Notes under the pieces: generated by a model
Told to the model about the DNA's origin: nothing
Database searches by the model: none
Seen by the model: the letters and a program-made list of their open reading frames with translations, nothing else
Assembly (NCBI GenBank): GCA_035765415.1
Contig: DASTXR010000097.1
Span: 186,001 to 250,000, forward strand
DNA length: 64,000 nt
Direction of reading: 5' to 3'
DNA from: CADEED01 sp035765415
Lineage (GTDB): Bacteria; Pseudomonadota; Gammaproteobacteria; Steroidobacterales; Steroidobacteraceae
Part shown: positions 56,975-64,000 of the stretch, piece after piece
Layout of the letters: every line of letters starts with the position of its first letter
Numbering within the stretch: the stretch's first letter is position 1
Position numbers and translations under genes: made by a program

Positions 56975-58611
56975 AAAAAATCCCGGCGCGCCTGCTGTAC
57001 GGCGCAGTGTGCGCAATGGTTGCGCTGGCAACCGCGGTGGGCCGGTCGGCGGCGGCACCCGCGCCGTCGAAGGCCACCGAAGGCATGGTGGCGCGTGGCG
57101 ATCTCGAGGTGGTCGAGTGCCTGCTGCCCGGCAGGGTTCACCAGCTCGGTGGCACCACCTTCGTCGCGGCGCGCCGTCCGGTTCGCACCACCACCGCCGA
57201 TTGCCGCATCCGCGGCGGCGAATACGTGTCCTACGACCGCGCGGACTACAAATCCGCGCTGCGCATCTGGATGGAAGCGGCGCAGGCCGGAGACCCCGAG
57301 GCGCAGAACAATGTCGGCGAAATCTATGAACGTGGCCTGGGCGGCGAGCCAAACTACCCGGCGGCCATCATCTGGTACCAGAAGGCGGCCGATCAGAATT
57401 ATTCCCGCGCGCTGTTCAATCTGGGCACGCTCACCGAGCAGGGCTTCGGCGTCGAGAAGGATCGCCTCAAGGCGCTGAATCTCTACCGCCGCGCCTGGGG
57501 CGTCGGCGAAGACGACCTCATGTACGCCTCGGCCGCGCGGCGCGAGCAGGACCAGATACGCGCCGAGCTCGAAAAATCGCTCGCCGAAAAAGACAAACAA
57601 CTGCAGCTGTTGCGCAAACAGCTGCAACAGTTGCAGGAGAACGCGCGCAAGCAGGCAGCCGGCAGCTCCGCGCAGACCACGCAGGAAATCGAGACCATGC
57701 GGACGTTGCTGGCGAGCCTCGAAGCGCTGCGCAGCGACGATGCCGGCCGGCTCGAGACGCTGCCCGCGCAGCAGACACGCGAGCCGGTCGCGCGCGAACC
57801 GGTCAAGCCACTCGACGCGGTGGTGGCGCCGCGTCTCGTCAAGGGTATGGATTTCGGCCGCTACTACGCGCTGATCATCGGCAACCAGAACTACCAGATC
57901 CTCGAAAGCCTGCAGACGCCGCGTACGGATGCGGAACGGACGGCAACGCTGTTGCGCGACAAGTACGGCTTCTCCGTGCAGATGATCGAGGATGCCAACG
58001 ACGTGACCATGCTCCGTGCGCTCAACGAGCTCAACAAGGTGCTGCGGCCCACCGACAACGTGCTCATCTACTACGCGGGCCATGGCACCCGCCTGAAGAC
58101 AGGCGCGGTCGAAGCCGGCTATTGGCTGCCCGTGAACGCCGAGCGGCCGCCCAACGACACGTTCTGGGTGCCCAACGAGCAGATCACGGCGCACCTCGCG
58201 CGCCTGCCCGCGCGCCGCGTGCTGGTGGTGGCGGATTCCTGCTATGCGGGCCTGTTGTCCAGCGACCCGGGCATCAACATCTTCGGCACCGAAAATGAGC
58301 TGGGCGCCGAGTACGTGAAGTTCAAGCTGGCCAAGCGCGCGCGCCTGCTGCTGGCGTCCGGCGGCGATCAGCCGGTGCTCGACCAGGGCGGCCAGGGCAA
58401 TTCGGTGTTCGCCCGCGCGTTCCTCGATGTGTTAGGCGGGAACGACGGCGTGTTGCCGACGCCCACGCTGTTCACCCGGGTTCAGGCCCGCGTGAAGATA
58501 GGCGCGGCGCGCAACAACTTCTCGCAGACCCCCGAGTTCAAGGCCATCAAGTCCGCGGGCCACGAGATGGGTGACTTCTTCTTCGTGCCGCGCCAGTCGA
58601 AGCCGAACTAG
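56971..58611 (+). CDS. Exported Sel1-repeat, caspase-like (C14) protein
   Basis: A 546-residue protein with a signal peptide (about 1-29, cleaved near RSAAA). Two Sel1-like repeats follow (about 90-180, AQNNVGEIYERGLGG, ALFNLGTLTEQGFGVEKD), then a coiled coil of about 90 residues (ELEKSLAEKDKQLQLLRKQL). The C-terminal caspase-hemoglobinase domain begins at YYALIIGNQNYQ. The dyad is His371 (YYAGHGTRL) and Cys424 (VADSCYAGLL), both intact. Caspase-like proteins with a signal peptide are uncommon, and this should act in the periplasm. The ATG overlaps the heme-lipoprotein stop; the stop overlaps that of tssH on the opposite strand by four bases. Confidence 0.9.
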   Translation: MKKIPARLLYGAVCAMVALATAVGRSAAAPAPSKATEGMVARGDLEVVECLLPGRVHQLGGTTFVAARRPVRTTTADCRIRGGEYVSYDRADYKSALRIWMEAAQAGDPEAQNNVGEIYERGLGGEPNYPAAIIWYQKAADQNYSRALFNLGTLTEQGFGVEKDRLKALNLYRRAWGVGEDDLMYASAARREQDQIRAELEKSLAEKDKQLQLLRKQLQQLQENARKQAAGSSAQTTQEIETMRTLLASLEALRSDDAGRLETLPAQQTREPVAREPVKPLDAVVAPRLVKGMDFGRYYALIIGNQNYQILESLQTPRTDAERTATLLRDKYGFSVQMIEDANDVTMLRALNELNKVLRPTDNVLIYYAGHGTRLKTGAVEAGYWLPVNAERPPNDTFWVPNEQITAHLARLPARRVLVVADSCYAGLLSSDPGINIFGTENELGAEYVKFKLAKRARLLLASGGDQPVLDQGGQGNSVFARAFLDVLGGNDGVLPTPTLFTRVQARVKIGAARNNFSQTPEFKAIKSAGHEMGDFFFVPRQSKPN

Positions 58612-61322
58612 TCGAATGAATAACTGAAGTCCCCGTCTGCCACGGAGATGGCGATGCGCGTGGGCTGCGTGCCCGCCATGAGCCGCGTCAATATCTCCTG
58701 GCTGATGCGCGGCAATACGGTGTTGGTCAGGATGGCGTCGATCATGCGGCCGCCGCTTTCCAGCTCGGAGCATCGGCTCGCCACCAGCTTGAGCACCTCG
58801 TCGGTGTACGTGAACGGCAGCTTGTGATTCCGGGCGATGCGTTTCTGGATCCGCCCCAGCTGCAGCCGGATGATTTCGTGCAGCATGGCATCCGAGAGCG
58901 GGAAGAACGGGATCGTGACGATGCGACCCAGCAATGCGGCAGGAAACACCTTGAGCAGCGGTGCGCGCAGCGCCTTGCTGATGCCCTCGACCTCCGGCAT
59001 CAGGTCCGGATCCTTGCACAGGCTCATGATGAGATCGCTGCCGACGTTGGTGGTGAGCAGGATCAGCGTGTTCTTGAAATCGATGAGACGGCCCTCGCCG
59101 TCTTCCATGACGCCCTTGTCGAACACCTGGAAGAAGATTTCGTGCACGTCGGGGTGGGCTTTCTCGACTTCATCCAGCAGCACGACGCTGTAAGGCTTGC
59201 GCCGCACCGCTTCGGTCAGCACGCCGCCTTCGCCGTAGCCCACGTACCCCGGTGGCGCGCCCTTGAGCGTCGAGACGGTATGAGCCTCCTGGAATTCGCT
59301 CATGTTGATGGTGACCACGTTCTGCTCGCCGCCGTACAGCGCTTCCGCCAGCGCCAGCGCGGTTTCGGTCTTGCCGACACCGGAAGGTCCCGCCAGCATG
59401 AACACCCCGATGGGTTTGCCGGGATTGTCGAGACTGGCGCGCGAAGTCTGCACGCGCTTGGCGATCATCTCGTGCGCGTGTTTTTGCCCGATGACGCGCT
59501 GGCTCAGGATGTCGGCGAGCCGCATCACGGTGTCGAGCTCGTTGCGCGCCATGCGGCCGAGCGGAATGCCGGTCCAGTCGGCGACCACCGAAGCCACCGC
59601 CTGGTAGTCCACGCTGGGCAGGATCAGCGGCCGCTCGCCCTGCGTCGCCGCGAGCTGCGCCTGCAATTCCCTGAGCTCGGACAGCAGCGTGGTGCGTTCG
59701 GCCTCGGACAGCGGCGCGGGCGCAACCGCTTCGGCGCGCTCCTCCAGTTTGCTGCCCGTGCCTTCCACCTTCGCCACGTCGCCGCGCAAGCGCGCGCGCA
59801 ATTCGAGAATGCGGTCGACCAGGCCTTTTTCTTTCTGCCACGCGGCATCGAGTCCCTCGAGCGACTTCTGCTCGCGCTCGAGATTGGCTTTCGCCTCGGT
59901 CTCGCGCGCCGCGACTTCCACGCCGACGAGCTTCTCGCGCTCGATGATGCCGAGCTCGGTTTGCAGGGCTTCGATGCGCTTGCGCGTGTCGTCGACTTCC
60001 GCCGGCACCGCGTGCTGGCTGATGGCCACGCGCGCGCAGGCCGTGTCGAGCAGGCTGACCGACTTGTCGGGCAGCTGGCGCGCCGGAATGTAGCGATGCG
60101 ACAGCTTCACCGCGGCCTCGAGCGCTTCGTCCAGCACCTGCACGCGATGGTGTTTCTCCATCGTCGAAGCGCTGCCGCGCATCATCAGGATGGCCTTCTC
60201 TTCACTGGGCTCATCGATCTGCACGACCTGGAAGCGGCGCGTGAGAGCCGGGTCTTTCTCGATGTACTTCTTGTATTCCGCCCAGGTCGTGGCGCCGATG
60301 GTGCGCAGATTGCCGCGCGCCAACGCGGGCTTGAGCAGGTTCGCCGCATCGCCGGTACCCGCGGCGCCGCCGGCGCCAACCAGCGTGTGCGCCTCGTCGA
60401 TGAACAGGATGATGGGCTTGGGTGAGGCCTGCACCTCTTCGATGACCTGGCGCAGGCGGTTCTCGAATTCCCCTTTCATGCTGGCGCCGGCCTGCAGCAG
60501 GCCGACATCGAGCGTGCGCAGGCTGACGTCCTTGAGCGTGGGTGGCACATCGCCGCGCGCGATGCGCAGCGCAAAACCTTCGACGACCGCGGTCTTGCCC
60601 ACGCCCGCCTCTCCGGTGAGGATCGGATTGTTCTGCCGGCGCCGCATGAGGATGTCGATGACCTGGCGGATCTCGAGATCGCGCCCGACGATGGGATCGA
60701 CCTTGCCGGCGCGGGCCTGCTCGGTGAGATCGATGGTGAACTGCTTGAGCGCTTCCTGTTTGCCGAGTTGTGCCGGCGGAATTGCGCCGCTCACTTCACC
60801 GGGCGCGGCGCCGCCGGCGCTGAAGCCGTCGGTGGCTTTCAGTCCATCTTCCGGCGATCCGGCGGTGATGCGCGCGAACGCGTCGGTGAGCGCTTCCAGC
60901 TTGATCTTGTCGAATTCAGGCGAGATCTGCAGCAGCGCATGCTTGAGATTGCGCGTGGCGAGCAGGCCGACGACCACGTGGCCGGTGCGCACCTGCGATT
61001 CGCCGAACATCAGCGTGCCGTAGACCCAGCCGCGCTCCACGGCTTCTTCCACGTTCGACGACAGGTCGACGGCGGTGGCGCCGCGCGGCAGGCGCTCGAG
61101 CGCCGCGGTGATGCCTTCGGCGATGCGCGCCGGATCGCAGGCGTATTGCCTGAGGATGCGGTGCAGGTCCGAGTCCTGCGATTGCAGCATCTGGTGGATC
61201 CAGTGCGTGAGTTCGACGTTGGGATTGCCACGCAGCTTGCAGAACACGGTCGCGCTGTCGATCGCGCGATACGCAAACTTGTTGAGCTTGCCGAACAATG
61301 CGGCACGGGAAATCTCCACCAT
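58608..61322 (-). CDS. tssH: Type VI secretion ATPase TssH (ClpV)
   Basis: A 904-residue AAA+ ATPase that disassembles the contracted TssBC sheath. It has the Clp N-domain (1-150), a first ATPase module (Walker A GEAGVGKT at 237-244, Walker B IILFIDEAH), a middle coiled coil with the RELQAQLAATQGERPLILPS region and a second ATPase module (GPSGVGKTETALALAEALYGGEQ, VVLLDEVEKAHPDVHEIFF). The VRTGHVVVGLLATRNL segment and the Ser/Phe-rich C-terminus separate ClpV from ClpB. The start ATG 61320-61322 follows GGGGAG. It is 18 bases downstream of tssG. Confidence 0.95.
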   Translation of the reverse strand: MVEISRAALFGKLNKFAYRAIDSATVFCKLRGNPNVELTHWIHQMLQSQDSDLHRILRQYACDPARIAEGITAALERLPRGATAVDLSSNVEEAVERGWVYGTLMFGESQVRTGHVVVGLLATRNLKHALLQISPEFDKIKLEALTDAFARITAGSPEDGLKATDGFSAGGAAPGEVSGAIPPAQLGKQEALKQFTIDLTEQARAGKVDPIVGRDLEIRQVIDILMRRRQNNPILTGEAGVGKTAVVEGFALRIARGDVPPTLKDVSLRTLDVGLLQAGASMKGEFENRLRQVIEEVQASPKPIILFIDEAHTLVGAGGAAGTGDAANLLKPALARGNLRTIGATTWAEYKKYIEKDPALTRRFQVVQIDEPSEEKAILMMRGSASTMEKHHRVQVLDEALEAAVKLSHRYIPARQLPDKSVSLLDTACARVAISQHAVPAEVDDTRKRIEALQTELGIIEREKLVGVEVAARETEAKANLEREQKSLEGLDAAWQKEKGLVDRILELRARLRGDVAKVEGTGSKLEERAEAVAPAPLSEAERTTLLSELRELQAQLAATQGERPLILPSVDYQAVASVVADWTGIPLGRMARNELDTVMRLADILSQRVIGQKHAHEMIAKRVQTSRASLDNPGKPIGVFMLAGPSGVGKTETALALAEALYGGEQNVVTINMSEFQEAHTVSTLKGAPPGYVGYGEGGVLTEAVRRKPYSVVLLDEVEKAHPDVHEIFFQVFDKGVMEDGEGRLIDFKNTLILLTTNVGSDLIMSLCKDPDLMPEVEGISKALRAPLLKVFPAALLGRIVTIPFFPLSDAMLHEIIRLQLGRIQKRIARNHKLPFTYTDEVLKLVASRCSELESGGRMIDAILTNTVLPRISQEILTRLMAGTQPTRIAISVADGDFSYSFD

Positions 61323-61340
61323 GTTTGCTCCCCAATCTCG

Positions 61341-62366
61341 TTATTGCGTATCCCGGCAGGCGTCGATGATCACATCGCCGACGTCCGCGCCTTCACGTCC
61401 CGGCGCAGCCCAGGTGGTCCAGCCCAGGTGACCGAATTGTCCCAACTTCATGCCGGGCACGCGCAATCGGTGCACGACGAAACGGATGTCCCAGGCATAT
61501 TCATAACCCAGGTAATTCAGGACGGCGTCGCGCAGCCGCTTGAGGCTGGGACTGCCCGGCAGGTACTGCAACAGGCTGCCGACTTCCACCGGGCCGATGA
61601 CGATGCGGAACTTGTGCTGCGTGCAGAAGACGCGCTCGCCGAGCACGCTCGTGCCCAGCGTCGCGGTGGCCGGGTTGCCGAGACGAAGATATTCGCCGCG
61701 TTCCACGGGCAACCATTCGCCAACACATTCCTCGATGTGCAACGGCAGATCGAGATACTCGCGCAGCAGCGACTCGAGGCCGCCGCGCGTTTTCGTGCCG
61801 CTGCTGAGCAGGCCTGCGAAAAACAGCTTGGCCCGATCCGGCCATTGGTCCCGGTCACGCAGCGCCGGGGATGCCAGCCCCACCAGTGCGGCAACGTATG
61901 AACCGGCGAAACGATCGTCCCCTGGCCGGTCGAAATGCACGGTGGGCCGCGCATTGGCCCACGCGCGATAGAACAGCTCCATCATGCGGTGATGGAAGAT
62001 GTCGGTGAATCCGGCGAGCGTGCTGTCGCGCGCGTTGGTGATGCGGTCGTGCACGTAGTCGGTCAGGTGCAGCGGCAGCGGACCATGCGGGCCGTACAGG
62101 CCGAGGAAATATCCGAGGATCTTCAGTCGCCCGTCGCCCTGCACCTCGACATCGGCGAGCATCGACGGCGCGAAGTCGAGCGACGGTTTGTGGCCGAGAC
62201 GTATCGGCTCATCGGCGGGACGCGTCGCCGTCCCGAGCCTCGGCAACAACGGCCACGCGCACTCGACGCGCCGCATTGCCTCGAAGAAGTTGAAGGCGTA
62301 CGGACGCTCCTGCAGCGCGCCTAACTGCGCTACAGGATCTGGCGCTGGCCCAGTCTCGCTGGCCAT
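61341..62366 (-). CDS. tssG: Type VI secretion baseplate protein TssG
   Basis: A 341-residue baseplate component that with TssF and TssK forms the wedge of the T6SS baseplate. Family landmarks are YAFNFFEAMRRVECAWP, GYFLGLYGPHGPLPLHLTDYV and RIVIGPVEVGSLLQYLPGSP. The start is ATG 62364-62366 (MASETGPAPDP); it overlaps the tssF 3' end by 37 bases, a common tssF-tssG arrangement. A long in-frame extension further upstream is antisense or out-of-frame read-through of tssF and is rejected. Confidence 0.93.
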   Translation of the reverse strand: MASETGPAPDPVAQLGALQERPYAFNFFEAMRRVECAWPLLPRLGTATRPADEPIRLGHKPSLDFAPSMLADVEVQGDGRLKILGYFLGLYGPHGPLPLHLTDYVHDRITNARDSTLAGFTDIFHHRMMELFYRAWANARPTVHFDRPGDDRFAGSYVAALVGLASPALRDRDQWPDRAKLFFAGLLSSGTKTRGGLESLLREYLDLPLHIEECVGEWLPVERGEYLRLGNPATATLGTSVLGERVFCTQHKFRIVIGPVEVGSLLQYLPGSPSLKRLRDAVLNYLGYEYAWDIRFVVHRLRVPGMKLGQFGHLGWTTWAAPGREGADVGDVIIDACRDTQ

Positions 62367-64000
62367 CGCATCACCTCGCCGCGCTCCACCGTCTTGAGCA
62401 CGGTGCGCGTAAAGCTGTTGAGTGAAACATAGCGGCGGAAGAATTCCTCCAGCACCGCTCCCAGGGTGAAGACACCGCGCCCATGAAAAGCCGAGTCGTC
62501 GCAGTTCAGCTGGATCTCGAGGCCTCGCACATACGAGACGTGATCCTTGACGGGAAGGCGGCCGGTGATGGGACGCGCGCTGATCTCGCGCACGCCTTCG
62601 ATCTGCCGCTGCGTGCTGCTGTCGTTGGCATCGCTGTACAGCAGCAGCAGTTCGCGCAGCGCGACCGCGCCTTCCTTGCTGGAGGATTCGAGCAGCGACA
62701 GGTAGTTCAGCGACAGATGGCTCAGCATTCGCCACGCGAACTCGCCGTGCACGGCCGAGGAGCGCGGCTTGGTCGGGCCCGCGACGCAGCGAATGGCAAC
62801 CAGGGGTGCGCCGATGTCGGCGGTGAAGTCCGTGGATCCCTTGCCCACCGGCATGTGCAGCGGCAGATCGCGATTGGTGCACGTCACTTTCACGGCGAGC
62901 TGGCGCAGCTCGCTCGAATGCGGCGCCTGGTCGGCGTCGACCAGCGATATGAATACTTCGCTGCCGATGTAGCTGGATCGCGGCCCGCTCGCGCGCTGGC
63001 GCGACGACAACAGCCGCGGCTCCCGCCGCACCATGAAGAACGCCTTGTGCCGCCCATGCCATGTCGCTTCGTGGCTGGAATAGAAAGGGTCGAACACCGT
63101 TTCGGGCTCTGTGCCGGACGCAAACCCTTCCGCGGCGACGACGTCGTAAATTTCGAAGTCGAGCGGGCGCGTGCGGTCGGCGATGATCTGGTACTCGTGC
63201 TGCACACCATCGAGGTGGATGCGATCGGCGCGTTTTTCGGTGAGATTGATGGCCGGAGTGCAGAACAGCCTGAACTGCTCGGCGGATACCGAGCCTTCCA
63301 GCGACGGTGTGGCGCGATTGAGCAGCAGTACGATCTCGAAGTCCGCTCCTCCCAGGCGATTCAAGGCCGAGCGCAACTGGCGCAGCCGGAAGAACTGCAG
63401 GCGTTCGGGGAAGGCGAAATATTCCTGCAGCAGGCGGTAGCCCTGGAACGAGCGACGCCCGCAAGGCAGCAGCGCTTCCTGGTCGCTGAAACCACAGCGC
63501 TCGATACAGTCGCGATCACGCCGGAAATTGTCGGTTCGCATGCCGGGCGGACGCACGATGAACCCCGTGCCCGACGCGAAGATGGTTTCGTACAACGTTC
63601 CGGGCAATTCATCCGCGCCGCTCAGGTGGATCGCCAGGTCGTCCATCTGGAGTCCGGACAGCGGCACGCCTGCGGTGGTCCGCAGCGTCAGGCGGATCCC
63701 CGCCTTCACCGATTCGGGAGCCGTGATGCCGATCGACGCCAGCGCCGCCGTGGAGCCGAAATATTTCGCCTCCCTGATTTCGAGCGGCCACAGATGCGTC
63801 TCGTGCGCGGTGCGGTATTCGCAGGGCGTGCGGTCGTCCTGCCCGACCGTCGATCGCAGCATCGTGCCGCGTGCGATCGGATAGCCGGAAGCAAGGCCCG
63901 CCTCGTTGAGGTCGGGCTGGAACTGCACCACCGCCATGGATGGCGTCGGTGCCAGGTAGTGTGGATAGACGATCTGCAGCAGATGCTGGGTGAACGCGGG
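62330..64000 (-). CDS. tssF: Type VI secretion baseplate protein TssF, N-terminus cut by window edge
   Basis: The C-terminal 556 residues of TssF are visible. The frame stays open to the right edge and reads QIVYPHYLAPTPSMAVVQF there, a conserved N-terminal TssF segment; an internal ATG at 63937 is therefore not the true start. Other family blocks are TLYETIFASG, EYFAFPERLQFFRLRQL, NRDLPLHMPVGKG, the RRSFQGYRLLQEYF region and PITGRLPVKDHVSYVRGLEI. About 50 to 70 N-terminal residues are probably missing. The gene belongs to a T6SS cluster that continues outside the window. Confidence 0.95.
   Translation of the reverse strand, partial: PAFTQHLLQIVYPHYLAPTPSMAVVQFQPDLNEAGLASGYPIARGTMLRSTVGQDDRTPCEYRTAHETHLWPLEIREAKYFGSTAALASIGITAPESVKAGIRLTLRTTAGVPLSGLQMDDLAIHLSGADELPGTLYETIFASGTGFIVRPPGMRTDNFRRDRDCIERCGFSDQEALLPCGRRSFQGYRLLQEYFAFPERLQFFRLRQLRSALNRLGGADFEIVLLLNRATPSLEGSVSAEQFRLFCTPAINLTEKRADRIHLDGVQHEYQIIADRTRPLDFEIYDVVAAEGFASGTEPETVFDPFYSSHEATWHGRHKAFFMVRREPRLLSSRQRASGPRSSYIGSEVFISLVDADQAPHSSELRQLAVKVTCTNRDLPLHMPVGKGSTDFTADIGAPLVAIRCVAGPTKPRSSAVHGEFAWRMLSHLSLNYLSLLESSSKEGAVALRELLLLYSDANDSSTQRQIEGVREISARPITGRLPVKDHVSYVRGLEIQLNCDDSAFHGRGVFTLGAVLEEFFRRYVSLNSFTRTVLKTVERGEVMRWPARLGQRQIL

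Noticed and set aside
62367..63464. Upstream extension of the tssG frame
   Set aside because: It overlaps tssF in another frame, with Arg/Gly-rich composition typical of high-GC shadow frames; tssG homology begins at 62366.
61341..64000. Question whether T6SS genes at the edge are degenerate
   Set aside because: Frames for tssF, tssG and tssH are intact in the visible part, with conserved motifs, so there is no sign of decay.

Overview
The window is a dense, high-GC bacterial chromosome segment. No gap between genes exceeds about 230 bases, and I see no tRNA, rRNA, CRISPR array, insertion sequence or phage gene. The gene set (FumC, AcnA, FadH, CreD, MnmA next to a NudJ-type Nudix and PurB, type VI secretion) points to a gammaproteobacterium. 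A Steroidobacter/Nevskia-like lineage is my guess from overall character, not something the sequence proves. Start/stop overlaps of the form ATGA, GTGA or TTGA are common, and at least two genes appear to use TTG starts.

Layout. 1-4.2 kb (minus): class II DAHP synthase, isocitrate dehydrogenase, a family-5-type uracil-DNA glycosylase and a truncated uvrC. 4.3-7.1 kb (plus): saccharopine dehydrogenase plus an ALDH7-type aminoadipate-semialdehyde dehydrogenase, the two lower steps of saccharopine lysine catabolism. 7.1-9.6 kb (minus): PepSY protein, PhoP-like regulator and PhoQ-like kinase; the kinase tail runs into a REP-like inverted repeat. 9.7-13.3 kb (minus): glycine-zipper protein, MazG, Nudix/CoA pyrophosphatase and FumC. 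13.3-19.8 kb (plus): purB, a DUF7931-like gene, nudJ, mnmA and acnA. 19.9-23.7 kb: divergent DJ-1/AraC regulator and isonitrile-hydratase-like protein, creD and a HAD phosphatase. 23.9-28.9 kb (plus): a propeller-type diguanylate cyclase behind a perfect CRP-like operator, then a degenerate GGDEF-EAL protein. 29-33.6 kb: subtilase lipoprotein convergent with a PL11 rhamnogalacturonan lyase. 33.7-38 kb (minus): fadH, YgjP-like metalloprotease (with a second REP-like element inside its coding region), tryptophan dioxygenase and a VOC protein. 38-43.2 kb (minus): MacAB-like exporter (adaptor, ATPase, two permeases) plus a TPR protein. 43.4-47.6 kb: NagX-like acyltransferase, tatD, a cupin/AraC regulator and a methyltransferase.

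47.6-64 kb is the most unusual part. Two membrane-anchored Ser/Thr kinases are transcribed divergently. They are followed by a lipoprotein hydrolase and a tightly overlapping three-gene operon: an autotransporter-type beta-barrel, a three-heme c-type lipoprotein with Ig-like folds, and an exported Sel1/caspase-like protein. This operon ends tail-to-tail, with a 4-base overlap, against type VI secretion genes tssF-tssG-tssH that continue past the right edge. The kinases and the exported caspase/heme/barrel operon beside a T6SS are the best candidate here for an undescribed system; any functional link is inference from position.
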